In this document: in pieces, positions 9,001-15,911 of the stretch
Layout of the letters: every line of letters starts with the position of its first letter
How positions within the stretch are numbered: the first letter of the stretch is position 1
Source: Herpetosiphon geysericola
GTDB lineage: Bacteria > Chloroflexota > Chloroflexia > Chloroflexales > Herpetosiphonaceae
DNA: 64,000 nucleotides
Direction of reading: 5' to 3'
Assembly: GCF_001306135.1 (NCBI RefSeq)
Contig: NZ_LGKP01000003.1
Coordinates: 1-64,000, forward strand
Translations under genes and position numbers: made by a program
The notes under the pieces: model-generated
The model's database searches: none
Seen by the model: the letters and a program-made list of their open reading frames with translations, nothing else
What the model was told of the DNA's origin: nothing

Positions 9001-11875
9001 AATCGAGAATATACATGTGCATCTGATTTGGTGAGTGGGTTGCGGCCAAGCTCATCAGCATCGAGCGTAGGAAGGTGGTTTTACCCCAACCAGAGCCACC
9101 AAAGACCACTGCATGGCCGCGTGGGAAGTCCACGGTCAAGGGTAATTGCTTGGCTGCATACGGATTATCAATCAAGCCAAGCACAGGCCGCATTGCATAA
9201 TCACGCCAGTTCAGATCTTCGACCCAGCCCGACGTCCCATTGATCCATTTGTTCAAGGCAGGGTTCAAGGTTAGATCGTGCTCGCGGGGCAAGCCAACCA
9301 TGATCTCGTCGATGCCCAACAGATATTCTTCAAAAGTCACTGCATTAACATTCGGATCTTCTGAGATCAGGTGTTGGGTCAAGGCCAGTTCGCGTGGCAA
9401 GAAGTTTGGCCATGGTGCCCGTTGAATTGGCACGTTGTTATCGCGTGACAAGGCATCGAGCGTGCTGACAATGACTTTATACAGTTCTGGTGGGCTTTGA
9501 TCTTGGGTATCAATCCCTGGGTCAACGCCTTCAGCGCGGCGGCGATCTGGCCAAATAACTTTTTCTTGTGAAACTGAATTGGGGTCAACATAGGGATCGC
9601 CAGTGTAGGCCACTTGAATCAATTCAATTTCTTCGTTGCCAACTTGGAGATAGCCCCGACCTGGAATCCCGGTCGGCAAGAAGGCTGCATCCGAGCGGCG
9701 CAACATTTCGCGGCTTTCGCCTTGGGTTTCTACCCGCAAGCTAATCCGGAACTTGATATTCGAACGCATTTGGTCGGTGATCCCGCTAGGCCGTTGCGCG
9801 GCGAGAATCAGCGAAACCCCTAGCGAACGGCCAATCCGCGTGATACTTTCCAATTCGCCCCGATACTCAGCCCGATCGGCGATCATTTCGGCGAATTCGT
9901 CGATGATGATAAACAAATAGGGATAAGGATAGTGGGTATTGTGGAAGTTCTTCTTGCGATATTCAACGATATTTTTGGTATCAGTTTCGTTGTTTAAGAC
10001 TTGGCGGCGTTGCATTTCCGACTTAATTGCTGTGAACATGCGGGTTACGCCATCGCCAGCCAAGTTGGTGATGATATCAACACAGTGGGGCAGGCGTTCG
10101 AATTCCTTGAATGCGCCACCACCCTTGTAGTCAACCAACACAAAGTTAACCACTGAAGGATCGTAGGTCACTGCCATCACCGCAATCAGCGAGATCAGCA
10201 ACTCCGATTTACCAGAACCGGTACTCCCTGCGACCATCCCGTGAACCCCATCACGTTTGGATGAGAAAACCAGGGTCCGGGTTTTATTCCCCGACATGCG
10301 GCCAACCTTGGCGCGCAGCCAGTTGGCGTATTTCGGTTGGGTGCTGCGTTGCCAATTCTTAATCGCATCGACCTTGAGTTCATCAAGCGAGCTATAGCCC
10401 ATGAGATCAAAGAAGGCAACACCATCGGCGAGATTAGCCCCAGCGCTTTGGCGCAGGTTGAGGGTCGAGAGTTCTTCGGCCAATTTGCGCGATTCTTCGC
10501 GATTAACAATATTATCGGCAGCCCCGATATAGCGGAAGGTATTAACCCCCTGCTCGGCGTAGCGGAAGAACAATTGTTGATGTTGGGCTTGCTTGCTGTT
10601 GGTTGCTGGCGTGGTGCGTTCAATTTCAATCACCGACTTACAACCACCAGGCACTTTGCTGCGTTCTGGCACGAGGAAGATAACCGCAGCGCCAAGCTGT
10701 GGGCCTTCTTCGATCAAGATCGAGAGTGCTGCATCCGATTCGATATCGCGTAAACGCTCGCCAGCTTTTTCATACATATCGAGCAAGTCAACCACCAGCA
10801 ACATAAATGGTAAGCCAGGGTTGCCACGGCCCGAATTATTATTATTTTCTTCGTTATCTTCCATCCGCATCTTACGTTGCGATAGAATTTTACGAATCCC
10901 TTCCATGTATTGATCTAATTCATCGCCTTCTTCATCGGCATCATCAGCAACTTCTTTGATTTCGCTGACGAAACAAAGTTGCTCATATTCGCCTGGCTGA
11001 CAGTGGGGCAAGGTTTCGACCCAATCCCATTCGTTATATTTTGAGGCCAAAACATACAAACGCGAATCGGAAGGTGAGTGGAACACCGCATAATGCGCCA
11101 AAATCGAGCGAATCGATTCATAGACAGCATCCCGATCGCCTGCAATCCCCAAGGCATGAGTGGTTGGGGTAATCGGGGTTGTCTTTTCTTTCGAGCTGCC
11201 TTCTTCTTCTTGCTTATAGCGCAAGGTAATAATAATCGGAATATCAGAGACATAGCGTGAATCAGCATCAAGCTTCATGGCTTCGCGAGCAAGGGGGCTG
11301 CTAAAATTGCCACCGCTCTTAACCTCGTAGACCACGGTTGAGGGCAATGTGCCCATCCCAAGGCGTACTGAGCCGAAGTCATCATCAGAAACCCGCCGTT
11401 CCCAAATCCGCGCATTCGAGCGGAGGGTGCGTTCAGGCTTTTCTAAATCTTGCTTGGCATCGGTAATAACCTTGATCGTATTTGGCGTATCAGGATAGTT
11501 GTAGCGATAGAAACGGCGCTGCAAATCGTGATAGCCGTGCATATCTTTATTTAATTCAACGATCTGTTCATGGTATTGGCGTTCACGTTCTAAACGTTGG
11601 TTTTTTTCACGAATAAACGAATAGATTGAGAACCCTGTGGAGGCCAACACCGATAATGCCATCGGGATGAGAATCAAAGCGCCGCTACCGCCACGCCCTC
11701 CAAACATTGTTACGAAGACATAACCCACAATCATCGTCATCGGCAGAGCCAACTGAATGAGTTTCGAAATCGCATCCTCAGGGTTTTCTGGGGGGGATGG
11801 GATTTCAAAACGATTAAAAGGTAGCTCTGGTTGAATCCGTGGAGGACGATCTATCATCTGGATAGAGTTTTTCAT
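3035..11875 (-). CDS. Giant EccC/EssC-type FtsK-SpoIIIE ATPase with seven P-loop modules
   Basis: A 2946-residue protein; EccC/EssC proteins are usually about 1300-1500 residues with three ATPase modules. The N-terminus has the EccC pattern: IDRPPR, then two membrane helices near residues 40-85. Seven nucleotide-binding motifs follow, roughly at residues 550, 930, 1265, 1605, 1955, 2300 and 2595. Modules 1, 3 and 5 have STGSGKSELL or GTGAGKSELL with Walker B IIIDEFAEM or IIIDEYAEM. Modules 2, 4 and 6 have GSGWGKTTFL-type P-loops with AIDN in place of DE. Module 7 has PPISGKTTLL with FIDNFEDF. The protein is thus three odd/even pairs plus a terminal module. It is expected to be the membrane motor exporting WXG100 proteins. 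The start has GGAG ten bases upstream. It lies divergent to the pseudokinase gene. Confidence 0.9.
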   Translation of the reverse strand: MKNSIQMIDRPPRIQPELPFNRFEIPSPPENPEDAISKLIQLALPMTMIVGYVFVTMFGGRGGSGALILIPMALSVLASTGFSIYSFIREKNQRLERERQYHEQIVELNKDMHGYHDLQRRFYRYNYPDTPNTIKVITDAKQDLEKPERTLRSNARIWERRVSDDDFGSVRLGMGTLPSTVVYEVKSGGNFSSPLAREAMKLDADSRYVSDIPIIITLRYKQEEEGSSKEKTTPITPTTHALGIAGDRDAVYESIRSILAHYAVFHSPSDSRLYVLASKYNEWDWVETLPHCQPGEYEQLCFVSEIKEVADDADEEGDELDQYMEGIRKILSQRKMRMEDNEENNNNSGRGNPGLPFMLLVVDLLDMYEKAGERLRDIESDAALSILIEEGPQLGAAVIFLVPERSKVPGGCKSVIEIERTTPATNSKQAQHQQLFFRYAEQGVNTFRYIGAADNIVNREESRKLAEELSTLNLRQSAGANLADGVAFFDLMGYSSLDELKVDAIKNWQRSTQPKYANWLRAKVGRMSGNKTRTLVFSSKRDGVHGMVAGSTGSGKSELLISLIAVMAVTYDPSVVNFVLVDYKGGGAFKEFERLPHCVDIITNLAGDGVTRMFTAIKSEMQRRQVLNNETDTKNIVEYRKKNFHNTHYPYPYLFIIIDEFAEMIADRAEYRGELESITRIGRSLGVSLILAAQRPSGITDQMRSNIKFRISLRVETQGESREMLRRSDAAFLPTGIPGRGYLQVGNEEIELIQVAYTGDPYVDPNSVSQEKVIWPDRRRAEGVDPGIDTQDQSPPELYKVIVSTLDALSRDNNVPIQRAPWPNFLPRELALTQHLISEDPNVNAVTFEEYLLGIDEIMVGLPREHDLTLNPALNKWINGTSGWVEDLNWRDYAMRPVLGLIDNPYAAKQLPLTVDFPRGHAVVFGGSGWGKTTFLRSMLMSLAATHSPNQMHMYILDLGGRNFSVLDKLPHSGAVIIPDGEGYEERVEQLLREINDIVDARKLLLNDAGIADIYQYNAVNPTNTQPAILVAIDNFAEFTETFGEGPDSNVESVLDKLISIARQAKPYAIHFIITIGSMAELSNQIFSLFTERYTLKLSDNTEYRSIVGGRVDDINDIPGRGYTKVGPQPLSFQVAVAAGISSDGSLDPTIEMKEIDQLAQFMTDYARTSGKNYLKPRRVDAMPKAILFKSMLPEMYATMLQREIRFDADLRPQLNSLMSEAWENSIKPENADWLKVTIGVMSGNRPRTLQLEAKKDGVHGMIAGGTGAGKSELLMSLIIGLAVRYDPSILNFILVDYKGGGAFDPFKDMPHTVDLVTNLNKSRVRRMFTAINAEMGRRQALNARTGTKDIVEYRAKGFHLDPQWGPFPHLFIIIDEYAEMISDTPEFRDELESITRVGRSIGVNLLLASQRPIGVTDQMRANIKYRICLRVEDIETSREMLRRSDAAFLPSGMPGRGYLQVGNENLDLIQVSYTGESYDYAVAADGTKAKFYELIVTMAQNLLHPRPRPQTPWPAPLPDAITYEQPLNPRYVDKTYLPLMTLGRSQRIAINAFVGDWFENKGQWFGVDWNHVAMRAVVGVLDDPGNARQMPLVLDFNKGHVVVFGASGWGKTTMIRSLVLSLAATHSPNEFNAHVLDLGGRNLEVLRSIPHVGTVILPDEQGYEERIQQLWRELNNVVDERKKLFSDAGVSTLSEYNSQNAANPKPAILVAIDNFGEYIETFGDDKNNDANNLLEVFVALARQAKAYGLHILITASRLNILSSKLYSLFTERLTFKISDAGDYSAIVGARLLEVEEIPGRGAVKVGRDALSYHIALPPGTIGKADVLGADGQPQVTEKLQIRGEAGQIRVIGKHMNAHIANNPGKYQPPLGIAALPKSSSYRQVLQEMHNIGRGDRPFVEELKEATAKTWEYNAGTGKQAGWLAACLGIVSGNRPRTLQLEAKRDGVHGMVAGGTGAGKSELLMTLIVGLALNYSPDILNFVLVDFKGGGAFKPFENMPHCVDIVTNLNKSAVDRMFTSIDAEIRRRQALNAMTGTKDIVEYRERGFHKKPEFGAYPHLFIIIDEYAEMFDSNPEYLPSLESITRVGRAQGVNLLLASQQPKGVTDQMRANIKLRLCLRVEQPDTSRELLRKPDAAFLPNGMPGRGYLQIGNENLELIQVSYTGESQIDDREVSVLWPDREPEPVSTSEDTPKLFDTVVQISRELVNFQPTPKPWPNFLPDRVSLQSPIINAKDNSIIVFQPAVTDWINGDTEHLWPGVDWETEAMRTAALLVDDPNEATQLPFVFDFSTNHLAIYGDSGWGKTSLLRSIIAGLAASHSPDELHAYVVDLGGRNFRSLRNLPHIGALIYADDETFEEQMLRLFSKMERLTRERQQIFSDAGVNTIYEYNKQFPDKALPAIVVAIDNIAIIHENYDSVEESILIPLVRRSLSVGIAFIVTANFPTNMSSRFGSLFGERITFKQGQQDRYMDIVGRGAIEFGDVPGRGYIRVGKRPLLFQATLPVGLVGPDGRDHRNEAEELDLMGMMMQARVEQLGGMRSTPDPIQILPQIVPLREMLDETNKVAEGKVIWSVIGQSNNLMPAMYDLKKIGPHAAIAGPPISGKTTLLYNWVLSLADRYTPEQVAMVLIDTRGRFFKYGGKRSLADLPHVLQTVSEIDQMGSLLENLQIECQAFAQQAINRPVYIFIDNFEDFSDEAESKRSVMNDIAVLTRRYGGEGVFVIIAGTLDGSVNDLRRRVMSANFGIGLRTAQAVESLRVMRTPSEVRGKELPMGRGFMVKAGQTTLIQVASPYTDGSHVVTEDASDEAERVITALDGWVETISERYPERAAWSTGAITIGDKPVSMEQDPKVARMSALIRQGIQRLMPRIKEANGDSNIAETIMQNYISMDFASWNSSERLRSMLHQMLVDQHMHDGLDLETATMMADMTSSDDESLILTFEGTLES
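3990..10260 (-). repeat. Tandem two-ATPase modules inside the giant ATPase gene
   Basis: Successive odd-type P-loops lie near 10230, 8080, 6015 and 4085 (the last degenerate), giving units of about 2.1, 2.1 and 1.9 kb. Units 2 and 3 are visibly similar even in DNA. For example, CCGTGAACACCGTC and TTGCAGCGTGCGTGG recur at about 6030-6070 and 8095-8140. The first unit is more diverged. This indicates growth by internal duplication. Confidence 0.75.
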
Positions 11876-12022
11876 CGGTGCATCTCCAAAATTCCGCCCA
11901 TCGATCAGTCACTGATCGGATCTGATGTGAACACACGCTAAAAAGTGGCACGAGGAGAGAAATTGCGCATTGCTGGTGTAACGCGTCAACTATACCATAC
12001 AAACCTGTATTTCGGCTAGTGG

Positions 12023-12051
12023 TTGACAGCTTTTGAATAAATGAGTAGAGT
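12023..12051 (+). promoter_or_regulatory. Sigma70-type promoter for the pseudokinase gene
   Basis: TTGACA at 12023-12028 and TAGAGT at 12046-12051 are separated by 17 bases, about 95 bases before the pseudokinase start. The -35 box is a perfect consensus and the -10 is moderate. Confidence 0.5.
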
Positions 12052-12145
12052 AGTGCCAACAATCCTCGCCTAGCAATCCAGATTACGGTATGATAGAGCC
12101 ATAATCTGGTTTCCCATGACTACCCATGGAACGGAGTAAGTGCCC

Positions 12146-13249
12146 ATGAAACAGGTATGTCTGTTATGTGAACGAACATCGTTTGATAATAATTTGTATT
12201 GTCAAGAAGTTTATTGTCAAGCTGAAAAATCGCCAACAATTCTCGGATATGGAAAATGGCTGGGCGATATTGAAATCGTGCGGCCTGTTGTTGTCCTACG
12301 CTCTTCAGTTTTATACGAAGCTAGCCACCAAAAACAACGCGTGTTTCTTAAAGTAGCCCATGTTGGCAGCGAAAATACTGAGCGCCTAAAACGTGAAGCC
12401 GAATTTCTGAAAACTATTCGGGTTTCGAACGAACGCAATACGTTCTTGCCAAATTGGCGTCCACCCTATGCAAATGCTACAGTAAGCGCTCAAACTGAGG
12501 CCTACGGGCGGGCGATGCTCGGTGAGCACCTTTTTTACTATTATTTGTCAGATTTCTTTGCTGGTGAATCGTTACGCGATGCACTGACCAAAAATCCGCA
12601 AATGTGGGTCAACCATATTGGCTGGTTGGTCATGCGTTTGGCGTCATCGATTGCGCTCTTGCAAAGCAAAGGTGTTTTGCATTTTGGAATCAACCCCGAA
12701 TCGCTGTTGGTGCATTTTGAAGATAATCCTTCAGTCCCAACCATTCACTTGCTCGATTTGGGCATCGCTAGCACGCCCCAAAATATTAACAACGATTGGT
12801 ATTCGTTTATGGTGCCGCCAGCCTACACTGCACCAGAGATTATGCAGCCGCACTTACAAAAGCCAAGCTATGCAACCGATGTTTATGGCCTCGGCCTGAT
12901 TTTGTATGAAATGCTGGTTGGTGTTCCGGCCTATCCCTTCAAGCTCAAAAGCGACGAAGAGGTTTATCAAGCAGTCTTAAAAAACCATCATGTTAATATG
13001 AACCGAACTGCTGACGTGCGAGCAATTGCTGAGCTTGCTGTGCGTATGGTCGATGTTCAAGTAGCGAATCGCCCTCAGAATGCGGCCCAGGTCGTCCAGG
13101 AATTGCTCAAATTGTTTGGCGAAGTCCCAACTGCCAAAAAGAGCCGCTGGCCGAGCCTTAATACAATCCTGATTATTGTAATTAGTTTATTGACGGTGGC
13201 CTTTTTGATTACCTTCTTCGTAACCTTGAATCAGTTGAATATTATTTAG
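12146..13249 (+). CDS. Membrane-anchored pseudokinase with an N-terminal zinc-finger-like segment
   Basis: A 367-residue protein; the ATG at 12146 has GGAG nine bases upstream (a GTG at 12140 is the alternative). Residues 5-24 hold C5-x2-C8 and C19-x4-C24, a likely metal site. Residues about 40-325 are a Ser/Thr-kinase fold: lysine K69 in VFLKVAH, DLG at 204-206, APE at 229-231 and a normal helical C-lobe. The catalytic loop HRDxKxxN is replaced by HFGINPES (179-186), so the base Asp, the Lys and the Asn are all lost. Phosphotransfer is therefore unlikely. One membrane helix lies at 339-360 with a very short tail. The design recalls EssB/YukC of type VIIb secretion (pseudokinase plus one membrane helix), though EssB has a large domain beyond the helix. 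Its place between the ATPase and WXG100 genes suggests a structural role. Confidence 0.75.
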   Translation: MKQVCLLCERTSFDNNLYCQEVYCQAEKSPTILGYGKWLGDIEIVRPVVVLRSSVLYEASHQKQRVFLKVAHVGSENTERLKREAEFLKTIRVSNERNTFLPNWRPPYANATVSAQTEAYGRAMLGEHLFYYYLSDFFAGESLRDALTKNPQMWVNHIGWLVMRLASSIALLQSKGVLHFGINPESLLVHFEDNPSVPTIHLLDLGIASTPQNINNDWYSFMVPPAYTAPEIMQPHLQKPSYATDVYGLGLILYEMLVGVPAYPFKLKSDEEVYQAVLKNHHVNMNRTADVRAIAELAVRMVDVQVANRPQNAAQVVQELLKLFGEVPTAKKSRWPSLNTILIIVISLLTVAFLITFFVTLNQLNII

Positions 13250-13266
13250 CTTATGTTCGTGGTTGA

Positions 13267-13295
13267 AGAGCAGGGTTTGCGCCCTGCTCTTTTTC
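13267..13295 (+). terminator. Intrinsic terminator of the pseudokinase gene
   Basis: AGAGCAGGG pairs with CCCTGCTCT around a 6-base loop, followed by TTTTC. It lies 18 bases after the stop codon. Confidence 0.85.
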
Positions 13296-13330
13296 GTGCT
13301 TGAAACTTCAAAGCTTTTAGCCCTTAAACT

Positions 13331-13362
13331 CAAACCGACCATGCAAGTGCATGATCGGTTTG
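13331..13362 (-). terminator. Hairpin ending the WXG100 operon
   Basis: CAAACCGA-CATGCA pairs with its complement across a 2-base loop, with one mismatch. It lies about 30 bases beyond the last WXG100 gene on the minus strand. The U-run is weak, so terminator function is inferred from position. Confidence 0.5.
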
Positions 13363-13392
13363 AAATACTGGGTAAAATGACTTGGTATGGAA

Positions 13393-13692
13393 CTAGCCGA
13401 AGCGGCCTGAAGCGGTGAAGTCTTGGTTTTGGAAGTTCTTGATGGCGGTATTGACATCTTGGGTGATTTCAATACATTTTTCAGCCATCTTTTCGATCTG
13501 TGGACGGAACTGATCGATGTAGTTTGCTACAGCTGCGCCACCGACCAAACCGATGAAAGCAGTTGCTTTAAGGGTGGTTGAAAGCACTTCCAAAACTTTA
13601 GCGACGGTTTTCAAAACTTGACCAACCGTGTTGATGGTTTTAGCAATTTGTTGGACTGGTCCAACATTCATCTCAATTTTTGCTGCTGCCAT
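13393..13692 (-). CDS. WXG100-sized helical protein without a Trp-x-Gly motif
   Basis: A 99-residue protein with two long amphipathic helices separated by a small hydrophobic Gly/Ala turn (FIGLVGGAAVANYID, residues about 46-60). Length and position match the WXG100/ESAT-6 fold, but the turn lacks Trp. AAGGAGG precedes the ATG by 7 bases. It is the last of four similarly sized genes with 30-45 base gaps, all with strong Shine-Dalgarno sites, suggesting one transcript and abundant products. It is probably a secreted or structural partner of the type VII-like ATPase. Membership in WXG100 is inferred from size, helicity and context. Confidence 0.6.
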   Translation of the reverse strand: MAAAKIEMNVGPVQQIAKTINTVGQVLKTVAKVLEVLSTTLKATAFIGLVGGAAVANYIDQFRPQIEKMAEKCIEITQDVNTAIKNFQNQDFTASGRFG

Positions 13693-13736
13693 GAAATGGC
13701 CTCCTTAGATCTATCTTTAAGAATTCAAGGTCAAAA

Positions 13737-14066
13737 TTAGTAGAACTTAGCGATGCTGCGCAATTTTGAGTTAACCAAGTTGCGAGCGGTGCTATCAGCG
13801 CGATCGATCAAATCGCGAGCTTTGCCCAAGTTGCTGTGGTAGCTGGTGATGCCAGTGCCGATGCGGCTAATCTGAGGGCTCAACAAGCTGGTCAATTCCT
13901 CACGGAATGCATCAGCGCCTTCGCCTTTCCAGTCAACTACCGATGAAGCAATGATTTTCTTGATTGGAGCCAAAGCTTGTTCTTGAATGACATTGAATTG
14001 TTGCATCAATTGTTGCAGAACGCTTTCCAAAACTTTGCGAGCCAAGCGCATCAAGAAACTTTTCAT
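13737..14066 (-). CDS. WXG100 family protein with a Trp-Lys-Gly turn
   Basis: A 109-residue protein starting at the ATG at 14066, preceded by GAGGAG; a longer start at 14081 would place the Shine-Dalgarno inside the gene. The motif VDWKGEGADAF (W46-K47-G48) sits between two helical halves, as in ESAT-6-like proteins. The N-terminal helix is basic (MKSFLMRLARKVL), unlike its neighbours, so it may pair with a more acidic sister. Such proteins leave the cell as four-helix dimers recognised by the EccC C-terminal module. Which pair dimerises cannot be read from sequence alone. Confidence 0.75.
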   Translation of the reverse strand: MKSFLMRLARKVLESVLQQLMQQFNVIQEQALAPIKKIIASSVVDWKGEGADAFREELTSLLSPQISRIGTGITSYHSNLGKARDLIDRADSTARNLVNSKLRSIAKFY

Positions 14067-14107
14067 GAATAAACTCCTCAATTAGGTATAAAAAGATCCA
14101 ATTACGA

Positions 14108-14401
14108 TTAGAAGGTGCTTTTCGCGCCGCCGTCAGCTGCATCCATTGCGGCCATAGCGTTCTTGATGTCGCCTTGAATTTCGGTCATCTTGGCAGCTAA
14201 TTTAGCCAATGATGGAGCCATCATGCCGGTCAAAACATCGACGAATTCGCTACCAGCGTCGCCTTTGAGGGCTTCGTCGATGGTGCTAGCAATTGACAAA
14301 ACTTCTTGGGTTACATCTTGAACTTGTTCGTGCGCTTTGCCAAAGGTTGCTTGGGCTTGTTCCATTGTCGCACGATCATACTTCATTTTTTCTGCTGCCA
14401 T
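14108..14401 (-). CDS. WXG100-like protein with Leu-Lys-Gly in place of Trp-x-Gly
   Basis: A 97-residue acidic protein, all helical with a central turn ALKGDAGSEF (residues 44-53). Leu stands where Trp is expected, and the conserved Gly at 47 is kept. The C-terminus ends in GGAKSTF. A perfect AGGAGG precedes the ATG. It resembles its upstream neighbour in the first 20 residues (both begin MAAE and share the helix phase). It is most likely an export substrate or dimer partner of the other WXG100 proteins of this operon. Confidence 0.7.
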   Translation of the reverse strand: MAAEKMKYDRATMEQAQATFGKAHEQVQDVTQEVLSIASTIDEALKGDAGSEFVDVLTGMMAPSLAKLAAKMTEIQGDIKNAMAAMDAADGGAKSTF

Positions 14402-14432
14402 GAGAGGGCCTCCTTAATAAAAATAGCTAGAT

Positions 14433-14741
14433 TTAAATTTTCCAAGCTTTGAAGATTGCTGATGCTTCATCTTCGTGTTGTTGGAAGGTTTGCTTGATTT
14501 CGTTGCTGGTTGATTGGAAGGTGTTGAATGCTTGAATCAAGCGATTGAAGGCTGGGGTCATTTCGCCTTGCCATTCTTGTTGGAAGCTCGTTGCTGCAGC
14601 CCCTACCCATTTTTCTTGCAAAACTTGGGATAGTTGATTGAGGGTTTGCAACAATTGTTGCACGTTTTGTTCGAGCTTACCGAAGCGTTGAGCAACTTGA
14701 GCCATCGCTTCTTGATCGATTTGTACTACTTCTGCTGCCAT
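14433..14741 (-). CDS. Canonical WXG100 protein (ESAT-6-like)
   Basis: A 102-residue protein from the ATG at 14741 (AGGAGG eight bases upstream); an upstream ATG at 14792 has no such site. The turn KWVGAAATSF holds W45-V46-G47. Both halves are Gln-rich helices without Cys, as in exported EsxA-like proteins. It is the first gene of a four-gene operon. Its N-terminus is very close in pattern to that of the broken effector at 1816 (both contain A-x-x-AQRF), which suggests the effector head is recognised like this protein. Confidence 0.85.
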   Translation of the reverse strand: MAAEVVQIDQEAMAQVAQRFGKLEQNVQQLLQTLNQLSQVLQEKWVGAAATSFQQEWQGEMTPAFNRLIQAFNTFQSTSNEIKQTFQQHEDEASAIFKAWKI

Positions 14742-15637
14742 TGAGAAATCCTCCTTGTGTGTTTCGGAGCCAAGTTGGCTGCATTGGGCCACACGTCCAC
14801 AATGCTTGCGAGTTATATCAATCTGACGAAAGAAGGTAGCCGAAGCTTTCCTTTTAGGTTTGAGTGATATGCCGAGCGACCGAGATTGCTAATAGTTGAA
14901 TTGTCCTTGGCTGCCAAAGGTTGTTTGTGCTCCGCAAGAGCTTGCTTCTAACACCACCAGCCCAACACCACCGCTTTGTATAAAAAGACCAAATAGGGGT
15001 TTATCGATTGTTATTGCCACCAAAGCGATAGATTGTTACAAAAACTGGCCTAATGAGCGAAATTCGGATCCGTCGAGAAACGAGTTTGTTCAATTAGTAG
15101 TTTTTGTGCTTACTGAGTGTGCCTGCTTTAACCAAATACATTCTCTCACCCCATGTATTTAGCTATTGCAACGTTGTAATGCTATTTGCTTCACATAAAC
15201 ATCGATTGCCAATTGCGGTTAATTCGTACTCAGAGTGTACAAAACCAAATTGCACTTGTCAAGAGCTTTTTTTAGGGTTTTTCCCACCAATATCGCAATT
15301 GGTTAGGAGTCTTGTACTATCTCTGACCTATAAACAGTGCTCGGTTGTTAATCATAGCGCCTCAGCGACCTTTGAGAAAGGTCTTGGATTGAGTTTATTC
15401 TGGCATTTCAGCTTACTAGTCTTCCTCAGCTACCCTGCTAGCTAGCTAATGGCCTACCCTGAGTACTAGGACTTGCGGAATCAAGCGGCAATTTGCTTGA
15501 TTATCGGCTACTTTGCAACTCAATTTTGAACTTGATTAACCAGATTTAGCGCGTTGGAATCAGGCAATCAGCTGGTTTGGTTAAGTAACGAGGCTTGATT
15601 GACGGTTGATCTGGCATCTGCTACAGTATTGGCTACA
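14742..15637. other. Non-coding spacer between the WXG100 operon and the B12 riboswitch
   Basis: About 0.9 kb of AT-leaning sequence. Short open frames exist on the plus strand near 14.9-15.45 kb but have no ribosome binding sites and encode low-complexity, improbable peptides. The promoters of both the leftward WXG100 operon and the rightward nrd operon must lie here. I cannot pick either with confidence. Confidence 0.5.
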
Positions 15638-15830
15638 ATTTTTTATTCGTCTGAGGCCAAGTTGTCGTAGCTTGGTTGCAAATTGGGGAAAGTCCGGTGA
15701 GATTCCGGCACTGTCGCGCAACGGTATGGCTCAATGCTAAGTCCGAATGCCCACTCAGTTCGAAATGATCGAGATGTCCCTTCGCGTCAAAGGGGGTGAT
15801 CATTGCCGCTTGCAATTGATGCCCATGGGC
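15638..15830 (+). promoter_or_regulatory. Cobalamin (B12) riboswitch
   Basis: The conserved core is readable: TTGGGGAAAGTCCGGTGAG, ATTCCGGCACTGTCGCGCAACGG, then AAGTCCGAATGCCC at about 15738-15752. This is the hallmark order of cobalamin riboswitches. It lies directly upstream of nrdA-nrdB-metE and is followed by an intrinsic terminator before the first start codon. Adenosylcobalamin or a related cobalamin should favour termination and so repress these B12-independent enzymes. The exact 5' edge is estimated. Confidence 0.9.
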
Positions 15831-15857
15831 TGCTGCCTATGGTTTGGTAATGGTTTA

Positions 15858-15889
15858 TGCCTGTTCCGCTAAGGAGCAGGCATTTTTTA
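15858..15889 (+). terminator. Terminator of the B12 riboswitch expression platform
   Basis: TGCCTGTTCC pairs with GGAGCAGGCA (T-G pairing at one position), followed by TTTTTTATTT, 22 bases before the nrdA start. This is a standard transcription-termination platform for the riboswitch. Confidence 0.85.
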
Positions 15890-15911
15890 TTTAGCGCACA
15901 AAGGATGCTCT

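Noticed and set aside
14896-15445. Short plus-strand frames in the spacer before the riboswitch
   Set aside because: They lack Shine-Dalgarno sites and encode compositionally unlikely peptides.
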